Made by a program: the position numbers and the translations under genes. A stretch of 64,000 bases of DNA from the NCBI RefSeq assembly GCF_045038405.1, contig NZ_CP173660.1:1364001-1428000 (forward strand), written 5' to 3'. Shown one piece after another: positions 7,975 to 14,978 of the stretch. The first letter of the stretch is position 1; each line of letters opens with the position of its first letter. This stretch comes from Sellimonas caecigallum (GTDB taxonomy: Bacteria; Bacillota; Clostridia; Lachnospirales; Lachnospiraceae). Below the pieces are notes generated by a model. It made no database searches. It worked only from the letters and a program-made list of their open reading frames with translations, and was not told the DNA's origin.

Positions 7975-8033
7975 AGGAAAAGACCCGGGAAAGATCGGGA
8001 CAGGAGGGCAGCAGGAAAAAGATATCAACCTGA
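6345..8033 (+). CDS. Large serine recombinase of the cwlD element
   Basis: A 562-residue site-specific recombinase from the ATG at 6345, which overlaps the stop of the small ORF; the same frame is open from an ATG at 6315. The order is a resolvase catalytic domain (about 15-155, AIYIRLSQEDG with the nucleophile Ser, then VVKDLSRFGRD), a Recombinase domain (about 180-290), a zinc ribbon (CGDCGRAMTK and a later Cys pair), and a coiled-coil C-terminus. The catalytic core is intact, so it should be active. Its last 20 or so codons lie at and beyond the right repeat and come from cwlD DNA in another frame. In the excised circle the frame would read QHMAAL and stop. Confidence 0.93.
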   Translation: MKTKEKDKEKLPTAIYIRLSQEDGDKEESDSVGNQRKILTEYISRMDDMLLCGEYIDDGYTGTNFQRPGFQEMLFDMEKGRIRCVVVKDLSRFGRDYLDAGRYLERIFPEMGIRFVSVADGIDSARQSYDILLPIKNLFNEQYARDISNKIQATVKTKQRAGEFIGSFASYGYQKAPYNKNKLIIDPYAASVVQKIFSLYTGGMGKQSIAKQLNAEGILCPSEYKKVNGENYKNGNRLAGTSYWTYSTVNSVLRNELYIGNMVQGKKHQRMRGKQQVMDPEQWIRVSGTHEPIIEEEVWKKTQRLLSRRQREINLKEGRNIFAGMIKCGDCGRAMTKTCWTKADKMRVYSFCCGTYKRNGKAYCSPHILRMSILEKVILDDLQTIIRNVSDLKELVKRQRIFPVKPKKIAPVQAERLRKEKEHISCLKKGLYEDYKEGLLTRDEFLSYKETYRKKEENCQKQIECLKEAKRQGAQTDKQILDTPWLRQFLESKENICLDRDIIIEMVDEILVYEGNRIKIRYRFSGGSLTRESSYGTSKLQHMEEKTRERSGQEGSRKKIST

Positions 8034-8512
8034 AGATTGCAAAAAAGCTGAAAAAAGAGTTGGAAGCCCGCGGACTGAAAGTGAAAATGACGAGAAAAGA
8101 CGATGCAGGACTTTACGATGAGTCGGCGGAAAACAAAAAGGTACAGGATCTGAAACGAAGAGTAGAACTGATCAATGAGACACAGCCGGATATCGCGGTC
8201 AGCATCCATCAGAACAGTTACCCAAGTGCCGATGTGAAGGGGGCGCAGGTATTCTATTATGCAGATTCCCCAGAAGGAGAGAAGATGGCGGGAAAGCTGC
8301 AGAAAAGGCTGGCTGCTCTGGATGAGAAGAATGACCGTGCGATAAAGGCAAACGATACATATTTTCTTCTGAAACGGACGGAAGTACCGACGCTGATCGT
8401 AGAGTGCGGATTTCTGAGTAATCCGGAAGAGGAAAAACTTCTTACCGATGACGAATATCAGGAAGAAATGTCGAAAGCCATCGCAGAAGGGATCATGGAT
8501 TGCCTGAAGTGA
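7969..8512 (+). CDS. cwlD: CwlD N-acetylmuramoyl-L-alanine amidase, 3' part (interrupted)
   Basis: From the right copy of the core, the cwlD frame reads HGGKDPGKIGTGGQQEKDIN and continues without a stop to 8512. It holds the remaining Amidase_3 residues: Glu in QQEKDIN, the second zinc His in VSIHQNS, and the catalytic Glu in LIVECGFLSNP. In the integrated state it lacks a signal helix and the first His; an internal ATG at 8060 could only give a partial product. Joined to the 5' part it forms a normal-length CwlD (225 residues). The neighbouring Sua5 gene begins 39 bases later. Confidence 0.9.
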
Positions 8513-8551
8513 GACTTTCACAATAGAAGAGATTATGTTATAATAAAGGTC

Positions 8552-10111
8552 ATGAAAACAAGAATAGAAAAAATCGATAGAACAGCGATCGACAGGACAG
8601 TGATAGAAGAAGCGGGAAAAATATTAAAAGAAGGCGGCCTTGTCGCGTTTCCGACAGAAACGGTATATGGGCTTGGTGCAAATGCGCTTGATGAGGAGGC
8701 GGCGAAAAAGACATACGCGGCAAAGGGAAGGCCTTCAGACAATCCATTGATTGTTCATATCGCAGAGAAGGAAGCATTGTACGACATTATAGAAGAGATT
8801 CCGGAGGACACAGCCAAGATTGCGGATAGGTTTTGGCCGGGTCCTCTTACAATGATTTTCCGAAAGAGTGAGAAAGTACCGTACGGAACGACGGGAGGAC
8901 TTGACACGGTAGCTGTCCGCATGCCGGATGATGAGATTGCAAGAGAACTTATACGTGCAGGAGGCGGATATGTGTCTGCACCGAGTGCCAATACCTCCGG
9001 GCGGCCAAGTCCTACGATGGCTCAGCATGTAGCGGAAGATCTGGATGGAAAAATTGATATGATCCTGGACGGAGGCAGCGTCAATATCGGGGTGGAATCT
9101 ACCATCCTGGATATGACATCCGTCCCACCTGTGATCTTGCGGCCAGGTGCAGTCACAAAAGAGATGCTGGAGGAAGTTGTCGGGGAAGTAGATATAGACA
9201 AGACGATTCTCTCCGATGACAGTACACAGATTCCGAAAGCGCCGGGAATGAAATATCGCCATTATGCACCGAAAGCACAGATGGTTCTGATCGAGGGGGA
9301 TCCTTTTGACGCTGTGCGTGCCATCAAACAACTTACTTACGATAAGGTTAAATTTGGAAAAAAAGAAAACGGAGAGCCATACAGGATTGGTATCATTGCC
9401 ACTGCTGAGACAATGAAGGACTATACATACGGCATTGTGAAAAGTATCGGTAGCAGGGAAAACAGAAAGACCATCACAAAAAATCTGTATGGAGTTCTGA
9501 GGGAATTCGATGAAGAAAATGTGGACATCATTTACAGTGAAGCTTTTTCGGGAGAAGAAATTGATGCGGCGATTATGAACCGGCTTGCAAAGGCGGCGGG
9601 ACATAAGATCATACCGGCATCCGAGATTGTAAAACTTCAGCCATACCGGAGAATCATCTTTGTAAGTAAGGATGATAACTGCCGAGGGCCGATGGCGGAG
9701 CGGATATTACAGACGGAGGTCCTTTTCCAGGAGTACGATATCGAATCAAGAGGAATCGCAGTGCTCTTTCCGGAACCGCTGAATCCGGCAGCAGAAGAAA
9801 CGATGCGCAGACACGGGGTCAATACGGAAAACCATGAGGCATTGGCTTTTGATGAGACGGCTATCTCGCCGGAGACACTGATCCTGACAATGGAAAAAGC
9901 GCAAAAATGGAAGATCGTCAACGAATATGGGTTCGACAGCAACATATATGCACTGAACGAATATATCAATATGCCGGACGAAGTGGAATCCATGTATGGA
10001 AAGTCGCTGGAAGAGTATGAGACGGCATACAACAATCTGGAACAGTACATGAAAATCTTAGCGGACAAGCTGAACAGGGAGGCTAGAGAAATATGGGCGG
10101 AATACATGTAA
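8552..10111 (+). CDS. L-threonylcarbamoyladenylate synthase (Sua5) fused to a degenerate LMW phosphatase domain
   Basis: A 519-residue fusion. Residues 10-205 are the YrdC core (FPTETVYGLGANA, KGRPSDNPLIVH) that makes threonylcarbamoyl-AMP for tRNA t6A37. Residues about 215-340 are the Sua5 C-terminal domain, after the linker motif PGMKYRHYAPKA. Residues 345-519 resemble low-molecular-weight protein tyrosine phosphatases: IIFVSKDDNCRGPMAE aligns with the P-loop VCxGNxCRSPMAE, but the nucleophile Cys is Ser. In Bacillus the separate genes ywlC and ywlE lie near upp, so this fusion keeps a known neighbourhood. The second domain is probably catalytically dead and regulatory or structural. Confidence 0.9.
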   Translation: MKTRIEKIDRTAIDRTVIEEAGKILKEGGLVAFPTETVYGLGANALDEEAAKKTYAAKGRPSDNPLIVHIAEKEALYDIIEEIPEDTAKIADRFWPGPLTMIFRKSEKVPYGTTGGLDTVAVRMPDDEIARELIRAGGGYVSAPSANTSGRPSPTMAQHVAEDLDGKIDMILDGGSVNIGVESTILDMTSVPPVILRPGAVTKEMLEEVVGEVDIDKTILSDDSTQIPKAPGMKYRHYAPKAQMVLIEGDPFDAVRAIKQLTYDKVKFGKKENGEPYRIGIIATAETMKDYTYGIVKSIGSRENRKTITKNLYGVLREFDEENVDIIYSEAFSGEEIDAAIMNRLAKAAGHKIIPASEIVKLQPYRRIIFVSKDDNCRGPMAERILQTEVLFQEYDIESRGIAVLFPEPLNPAAEETMRRHGVNTENHEALAFDETAISPETLILTMEKAQKWKIVNEYGFDSNIYALNEYINMPDEVESMYGKSLEEYETAYNNLEQYMKILADKLNREAREIWAEYM

Positions 10112-10722
10112 TGGATCATCCTCTGCTTCGACATAAGATTGATTACATCAGGAGAAAAGAAGTAGGGACAAAAGAATTTCGGGAAATTATCGAGGAAATT
10201 TCCATGCTCATGTGCTACGAAGCGACACGTGAGCTGAAACTAGAAGACGTGGAGATAGAGACACCAATCTGTACAATGCAGGGAAAGGAGCTGGCAGGAA
10301 GAAAACTGGCAGTGGTTCCGATCCTGAGAGCAGGACTTGGAATGGTAGAAGGGATCCTCCACATGATCCCGGCAGCCAAAATCGGACACATCGGTCTTTA
10401 CCGGGATCCTGAGACACTGGAGCCGGTAGAATACTACTGCAAGCTTCCGGCAGACTGCGATAAAAGGGAAGTTTTTGTTGTAGATCCGATGCTTGCAACA
10501 GGAGGATCCAGTGCGGCGGCTATCACAATGCTCAAAGAAAAAGGAGTAAAGAATATTCGCTTCCTCTGTGTCATCGCGGCACCGGAAGGTGTGGAAAAGA
10601 TGAAAAAAGAGCACCCGGATGTGGATATCTATATCGGTGTTTTGGATGAAAAACTGAATGAACATGGGTACATTGTACCGGGCCTGGGAGATGCCGGAGA
10701 CAGGATATTCGGCACGAAGTAG
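10093..10722 (+). CDS. upp: Uracil phosphoribosyltransferase
   Basis: A 209-residue UPRT that turns uracil and PRPP into UMP in pyrimidine salvage. Motifs include ILRAGLGMVEGI, the PRPP loop VVDPMLATGGSSAAAI, and the C-terminal uracil-binding GLGDAGDRIFGT. The ATG at 10093 has AGGGAGG upstream and overlaps the Sua5 fusion by 19 bases; an ATG at 10111 is an alternative. The overlap points to translational coupling. The following dCMP deaminase makes this a small nucleotide-salvage group. Confidence 0.95.
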   Translation: MGGIHVMDHPLLRHKIDYIRRKEVGTKEFREIIEEISMLMCYEATRELKLEDVEIETPICTMQGKELAGRKLAVVPILRAGLGMVEGILHMIPAAKIGHIGLYRDPETLEPVEYYCKLPADCDKREVFVVDPMLATGGSSAAAITMLKEKGVKNIRFLCVIAAPEGVEKMKKEHPDVDIYIGVLDEKLNEHGYIVPGLGDAGDRIFGTK

Positions 10723-10765
10723 GGCAGCATAAGAGGAATCCAGGATTGTGAAAGGAAGCGGAAAT

Positions 10766-11254
10766 ATGAGCAGCAAAAGAGCGGACTATCTGACATGGGA
10801 CGAGTATTTTATGGGCATCGCGATGCTCTCAGGGATGCGTTCGAAAGATCCAAGTACCCAGGTAGGGTGCTGTATTGTAAGCCAGGACAACAAGATTCTC
10901 TCCATGGGATATAATGGACTTCCAAACGGATGCTCGGATGATGAATATCCATGGGAAAGAGACGGAGAAGACCCTCTGGAGACGAAGTATGTCTATACAG
11001 TCCACAGTGAACTGAACGCGATCCTCAACTATGGAGGCGGAAGTCTGAAAGGATCAAAGATTTATGTATCCTTGTTCCCGTGCAACGAGTGTGCAAAAGC
11101 GATCATCCAGGCAGGGATCAAGGAAGTGATCTATGAAAGCGATAAATACGAAGATACCGCATCGGTCATTGCATCCAAGAGAATGATGGATTCAGCAGGA
11201 GTACGGTATCATAAGTACCGCAGAACAGACAGAGAAATCAAGATCAAATTGTAG
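10766..11254 (+). CDS. Deoxycytidylate (dCMP) deaminase
   Basis: A 162-residue CDA-fold enzyme that converts dCMP to dUMP for dTTP synthesis. The zinc site is visible as HSELNAIL (His and catalytic Glu) and PCNECAK (two Cys). The ATG at 10766 follows AAGGAAG; a GTG at 10748 is in frame but lies on the ribosome site. Bacillus ComEB is the closest well-known relative by general form. It lies 43 bases after upp and is followed by a terminator, so it probably ends the Sua5-upp operon. Confidence 0.92.
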   Translation: MSSKRADYLTWDEYFMGIAMLSGMRSKDPSTQVGCCIVSQDNKILSMGYNGLPNGCSDDEYPWERDGEDPLETKYVYTVHSELNAILNYGGGSLKGSKIYVSLFPCNECAKAIIQAGIKEVIYESDKYEDTASVIASKRMMDSAGVRYHKYRRTDREIKIKL

Positions 11255-11268
11255 ACAGGATAAACAGA

Positions 11269-11305
11269 GAGGACCCACCCACAGAATGTGGAGGAGGGTC
11301 CTTTT
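11269..11305 (+). terminator. Terminator after the dCMP deaminase gene
   Basis: AGGACCC pairs with GGGTCCT across a short CCAC/GTGG-containing inner stem, followed by TTTT. Confidence 0.75.
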
Positions 11306-11368
11306 GCAGTGTAAAAATAAGAGTTTCGGATACCTGGATGAAGAGGCAATCAGATGTCCGGCATACTG

Positions 11369-11605
11369 TCAGGAGGAAGCGACGAAAAGGTTTTTAGCTT
11401 GTTTTAGCAGAAAGCTGTAGCGCTTGCGCGCAGCGTTTCCCTGAAAGATATAGCTGTCGATGAGATCCGGATCGGAAGCGTTTTGGAACAAGTTGTCAGC
11501 AGTTTCGATTTCTTCCTTTGTGCGGTCGATTTCCTTTCTCAGTTCAGAGAAGGAGGTTTTTCGGTAGATATCTGATTCCATATGGCGCAACGTTTTTTTC
11601 TGCAT
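11369..11605 (-). CDS. YaaL-like DUF2508 protein
   Basis: A 78-residue, largely helical, soluble protein with charged text ELRKEIDRTKEEIETA and DLIDSYIFQGNAARKRYSFLL. This matches the general form of DUF2508 (YaaL) proteins, which in many Firmicutes sit beside bofA. Here bofA is the next gene but divergent. The biochemical role is unknown. The C-terminal 20 residues contain a Lys-rich helix. The family call rests on pattern and context. Confidence 0.65.
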   Translation of the reverse strand: MQKKTLRHMESDIYRKTSFSELRKEIDRTKEEIETADNLFQNASDPDLIDSYIFQGNAARKRYSFLLKQAKNLFVASS

Positions 11606-11730
11606 AAGAACTACCTTCTTTCATCTATTTATGTATAGTATGTACAAAAACAGGAATAAAATACCAGTTTTCCGCAATATATATAAGTGATACCAGATGC
11701 CGGCGTCTTAGCAGGGAAGAAAGGAAGGCT

Positions 11731-11940
11731 ATGAAAGAGAGAGGAAGCGGATTTGTGGTTAATTTCATCGTGCGGGTAATCGTGGGGATGGCGGTCATTT
11801 TTTTCATCAATCAGTTTTTGGAATCCCAGGGAATGGACAGGACAGTCGGGATCAATCTGGTCTCTTTTTTGACAAGCGGTTTCCTTGGATTACCTGGGGT
11901 TGCGCTCCTTTATGGAATTTTGTTGTGGGAAATTTTGTGA
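11731..11940 (+). CDS. bofA: Pro-sigma-K processing inhibitor BofA family protein
   Basis: A 69-residue membrane protein with two hydrophobic segments (about 8-27 and 45-69) and the family-like text GINLVSFLTSGFLGLPGVALLYG. In Bacillus BofA holds the SpoIVFB protease inactive until the forespore signals, delaying sigma-K activation in the mother cell. The ATG has AAGGAAGG upstream. With cwlD nearby it indicates a sporulation programme. In Clostridia BofA may act differently because SpoIVFB is not universal. Confidence 0.8.
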   Translation: MKERGSGFVVNFIVRVIVGMAVIFFINQFLESQGMDRTVGINLVSFLTSGFLGLPGVALLYGILLWEIL

Positions 11941-11976
11941 GTGTTTCACAAAAAGCGAGGATTTTTAGAAAACAGG

Positions 11977-12005
11977 TAGACAAACAAAAAAGGCAGGTTT
12001 ATAAT
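11977..12005 (+). promoter_or_regulatory. Promoter of the Tad pilus operon
   Basis: TAGACA (11977-11982), 17-base spacer and perfect TATAAT (12000-12005), with a leader of about 100 bases before the first gene. Confidence 0.7.
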
Positions 12006-12034
12006 ACACATCACAAATAAGAATTCATTTATAC

Positions 12035-12104
12035 ATCCGAGAGATCGGATATTCAAAAGAGTGTTGGGAAGCACTCGTCTATTTCTTGCCGAATCGGCGT
12101 TTTT
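12035..12104 (+). promoter_or_regulatory. Structured leader with terminator-like hairpin before tadZ
   Basis: Three hairpins follow each other: ATCCGA-gaga-TCGGAT (12035-12050), GAGTG...CACTC (12059-12076) and GCCGAATCGGC followed by GTTTTT (12088-12104), directly before the ATG at 12110. The CCGA/TCGG arms of the first and third hairpins could exchange partners, as in an attenuator. I recognise no known riboswitch class, and cyclic-di-GMP consensus elements are not seen. Confidence 0.45.
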
Positions 12105-12109
12105 ATTTC

Positions 12110-13213
12110 ATGAACAGACAAATGATTATATGCGGGGAAGAAGAGCTTTATGTGCTGCGCCTTGCTGATATGATTGCGGAGAGAGGGGAGTTGGATCTGC
12201 AGATACAAGTCTGTACTTCTTTTGAACAGGCGGAAGCTCTGGAAGAGATCCATTGTGCCGAAATCATGATCATCGGAGAAGAAATCCCTTATGAAAAAAG
12301 AAAAGAAAGCAGAGCTGCAAAGAGATTTGTTCTTGTGGGACAAGAAGGAAGAGAAGTCGGGGAAGAGGAGACTTCTGTTTATAAATATCAGTCTGTAAGC
12401 AGGATCTTTTCCAGGATCATGGAAGTATGCCTGGATATGGATAAGGCAGGGATGTTTCAGGTTCCCCACAGAACCGGACAAAGTCTGATCGCAGTATATT
12501 CCCCCATCCACCGGATCGGAAAAACAGCTTTTGCAAGAAAACTCGGAAGGGAACTTGGGAAAAAGGGTCCTGTTTTGTATCTCAATATGCAGGAATACCC
12601 GGGGACAGCGGAGGAGGACAGGGATCGGCCGACACTTGCAGATCTGATCTATTACTCCAGACAGGAGAGGAATCATCTCGGCCTTCGGATTTCCTCTATG
12701 GTGTATCAGCGGGAAGGGATGGATATATTGGCTCCGATCCCGGTAAGCCAGGATCTCAAAGAGGTGGAAGAAGGAGAGTGGGGAATCCTGCTGTCCCAGA
12801 TCCTCCAGAAAGGTCCGTATCAGTACATTATCCTGGATCTAAGTGAGAGCGTGCACGGACTTTGGGAGATTCTGAAAATGAGCGATACTTGGTATTTGCC
12901 GTTTATTCAGGAAGAGGCGGAGGAGAGGAAGATGGATCAGTTTTTTGAAACGCTTGACAAGCTTGGGTATTCCGCACTGGCAGGGAGAGCCAGGATGGTA
13001 GAAATGAGGGGAGGTGCAGAAGGATGTGCAAAGAGGGCATTACAGTATGACAAGGTCAGCACACATGGAAAGGCTTCAGGAGCAGATCATGGAGAGGATG
13101 GATCTGTCGAGAGAAATCGAGGATGGAGAACTGGTCGAATTGATCTATCAGGTGCTGGAAGAGTACACAAAAGACCGCTATCTTCCTTTGAAGACAAAGA
13201 TGGAGTTTGGTAA
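12110..13213 (+). CDS. TadZ/CpaE-like pilus localisation ATPase
   Basis: A 367-residue protein at the head of the Tad locus. The N-terminal part is a receiver-like fold (MIICGEEELYVLRLADMIAE). The second half is a MinD/ParA-like region (SLIAVYSPIHRIGKTAFARK is a degenerate Walker A; YQYIILDLSESV is Walker B). Such proteins place the pilus machine at the cell pole or envelope. The frame has no strong ribosome site at the ATG; a TTG at 12086 is an alternative. The last 56 codons run through the start of the CpaF gene in another frame and do not look like a natural C-terminus, so a frameshift near 13.0 kb is possible. Confidence 0.75.
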   Translation: MNRQMIICGEEELYVLRLADMIAERGELDLQIQVCTSFEQAEALEEIHCAEIMIIGEEIPYEKRKESRAAKRFVLVGQEGREVGEEETSVYKYQSVSRIFSRIMEVCLDMDKAGMFQVPHRTGQSLIAVYSPIHRIGKTAFARKLGRELGKKGPVLYLNMQEYPGTAEEDRDRPTLADLIYYSRQERNHLGLRISSMVYQREGMDILAPIPVSQDLKEVEEGEWGILLSQILQKGPYQYIILDLSESVHGLWEILKMSDTWYLPFIQEEAEERKMDQFFETLDKLGYSALAGRARMVEMRGGAEGCAKRALQYDKVSTHGKASGADHGEDGSVERNRGWRTGRIDLSGAGRVHKRPLSSFEDKDGVW

Positions 13214-14258
13214 AGATCTTTTTAATTCCTTTCGAAAGCTGGATATCCTGCAGGAACTTCTTGAGGACGACGGGATTACGGAGATCATGATCAATGGCTT
13301 GGAAAACATATTTGTGGAGAAGGAGGGACGGATCAGACAGCATGAAAAGAGATTTGCATCAAAGAAAAAGCTGGAAGATATTGCGCAGCAGATTGCCTCC
13401 GGCTGCAACAGGACAGTCAATGAAGCGGATCCCATCGTAGATGCAAGGCTGCCGGATGGATCCCGTGTCAATCTTGTACTTCCGCCTGTGGCGTTGAACG
13501 GCCCGATCATCACGATCCGAAAGTTTCCCCAGGAAGGGATCACGATGCAGCGGCTTGTGTCCTGGGGAAGTATTACCCAGGAGGCGGCGGAATTTTTAAA
13601 GAAGCTTGTGAAGGCAAAGTACAACATGTTTATAAGCGGAGGGACAGGTTCCGGGAAGACGACCTTTCTGAATGCGCTGTCCCAGTTTATACCGGAAGAT
13701 GAGAGGATCATTACCATAGAAGACAATGCAGAACTGCGGCTGCAGTCGCTCCCCAATCTGGTCAGTCTGGAGGCAAGAAATGCCAATATGGAGGGAGAGG
13801 GAGAGATTACTATAAGGGAGCTGATCCGGACCGCGCTCCGGATGCGGCCAGACCGTGTCGTGGTAGGCGAAGTCAGAGGAGCGGAGACGATCGATATGCT
13901 GCAGGCCATGAATACAGGGCATGATGGATCCCTTAGCACCGGGCACAGCAACAGTCCGAAAGATATGATCAGCAGACTGGAGACTATGGTGCTGATGGGG
14001 ATGGAAATCCCTATAGAGGCAGTGCAGCGGCAGATTGCTTCGGGTATTGATATCATCATCCACCTGGGAAGACTGCGGGATAAAAGCAGAAAAGTACTCG
14101 AGATCCTTGAGATTACCGGGTATGAAAATGGAGAGATACAGATGCATACGCTCTATGGGTTTGAGGAAACAGGAAAAAAGCACGGAAAGGTAAGGGGATG
14201 TCTTGTTAAAAAGGATGAACTTCAGAAAAAGGAAAAATTGCTGGCGGCAGGATTTTAA
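13047..14258 (+). CDS. CpaF/TadA pilus assembly ATPase
   Basis: A 403-residue type II/IV secretion ATPase that powers Flp pilus assembly. Visible motifs: GGTGSGKTTFLNAL (Walker A), Asp/Glu box in IITIEDNAELRL, and RPDRVVVGEVRGAE (Walker B), then the His-box region TGHDGSLSTGHSN. The start at 13047 has GAGGG about 10 bases upstream; GTG codons at 13014 and 13026 are also possible. The start overlaps the end of the TadZ frame by 167 bases. All catalytic motifs are present, so it should be functional. Confidence 0.92.
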   Translation: MTRSAHMERLQEQIMERMDLSREIEDGELVELIYQVLEEYTKDRYLPLKTKMEFGKDLFNSFRKLDILQELLEDDGITEIMINGLENIFVEKEGRIRQHEKRFASKKKLEDIAQQIASGCNRTVNEADPIVDARLPDGSRVNLVLPPVALNGPIITIRKFPQEGITMQRLVSWGSITQEAAEFLKKLVKAKYNMFISGGTGSGKTTFLNALSQFIPEDERIITIEDNAELRLQSLPNLVSLEARNANMEGEGEITIRELIRTALRMRPDRVVVGEVRGAETIDMLQAMNTGHDGSLSTGHSNSPKDMISRLETMVLMGMEIPIEAVQRQIASGIDIIIHLGRLRDKSRKVLEILEITGYENGEIQMHTLYGFEETGKKHGKVRGCLVKKDELQKKEKLLAAGF

Positions 14259-14973
14259 AAAAAGGGAATATGTAGAAGGTATATTAGAGGCGGCAGGAGT
14301 CACAGCGCTGATAGCAGGGCTTTTTTATCAGTCCATCCTGGCAGGAGCAGTGCTTTTTTTTCCGGTCTGCATTCTATATATGCGGATCTGGGAGAAGGAA
14401 AAGACACAGAAAAAGAGGCGGGAGTTTGGAAGACAGTTTCTCGATGCGCTGCAGTCTTTGTCGGCAGCTTTGAATGTGGGGTATTCTTTTGAGAATGCAA
14501 TGGCAGAGGCAAATAAAGAGCTGAAGGTCATTTATCAAAAGGAGGATCGAATCCGAAAAGAGTGGGAATACATGACCCGTCAGATGAAGATCAATGTCAG
14601 CCTGGAGCAGATCTTAGAGGAATTTTCAGACCGTGTGGACCAGGAAGATGTAAAGAACTTTGTGACAGTGTTGGCCGCAGTTAGAAAAAGCGGAGGCAGT
14701 ACGGCAAAAGTGGTGCGACAGACAATGCAGCAGATACAGGAGAAAGAAGAGGTAAGCCGTGAAATCGACACGATGATCGCAGCAAAAAAGATGGAATTTT
14801 TGATCATGGCAGCGATTCCTTTTGGGATGATCGCCTATATGTCCTTGAGCTTTCCAGATTTTGTAGAGCGTTTGTATACAGAGTTCGCCGGAAAATGTGT
14901 CATGAGCGCATGCCTGCTCTTCTATCTTGCCGCATTCTGGATGGGAATGAGGATCATAAGGATTGAGGTGTAA
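14203..14973 (+). CDS. TadB-like type II secretion F domain membrane protein
   Basis: A 256-residue inner-membrane platform protein of the Tad system. Two N-terminal helices (about 27-60) are followed by a cytoplasmic T2SSF domain (FGRQFLDALQSLSAALNVGYSFENA, then FVTVLAAVRKSGGS) and two C-terminal helices. It starts at a TTG with TAAGGGG seven bases upstream inside the end of cpaF; the ATG at 14215 is a second option. The 56-base overlap with cpaF suggests coupled translation. Confidence 0.88.
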   Translation: MLKRMNFRKRKNCWRQDFKKREYVEGILEAAGVTALIAGLFYQSILAGAVLFFPVCILYMRIWEKEKTQKKRREFGRQFLDALQSLSAALNVGYSFENAMAEANKELKVIYQKEDRIRKEWEYMTRQMKINVSLEQILEEFSDRVDQEDVKNFVTVLAAVRKSGGSTAKVVRQTMQQIQEKEEVSREIDTMIAAKKMEFLIMAAIPFGMIAYMSLSFPDFVERLYTEFAGKCVMSACLLFYLAAFWMGMRIIRIEV

Positions 14974-14978
14974 GGAGA

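Noticed and set aside
5931..8512. cwlD as a simple decayed pseudogene
   Set aside because: Both halves are intact to the base at a shared core, the repaired frame has every catalytic residue, and the recombinase is undamaged. Decay would normally leave stops or losses.
8735..9604. Long minus-strand frame of 289 codons within the Sua5 gene
   Set aside because: It is antisense to a well-supported gene, has an unnatural Cys/His/Arg-rich composition and no ribosome site.
12006..12109. Cyclic-di-GMP riboswitch before the Tad operon
   Set aside because: The position would fit, but I cannot find the conserved core sequences of either known class.
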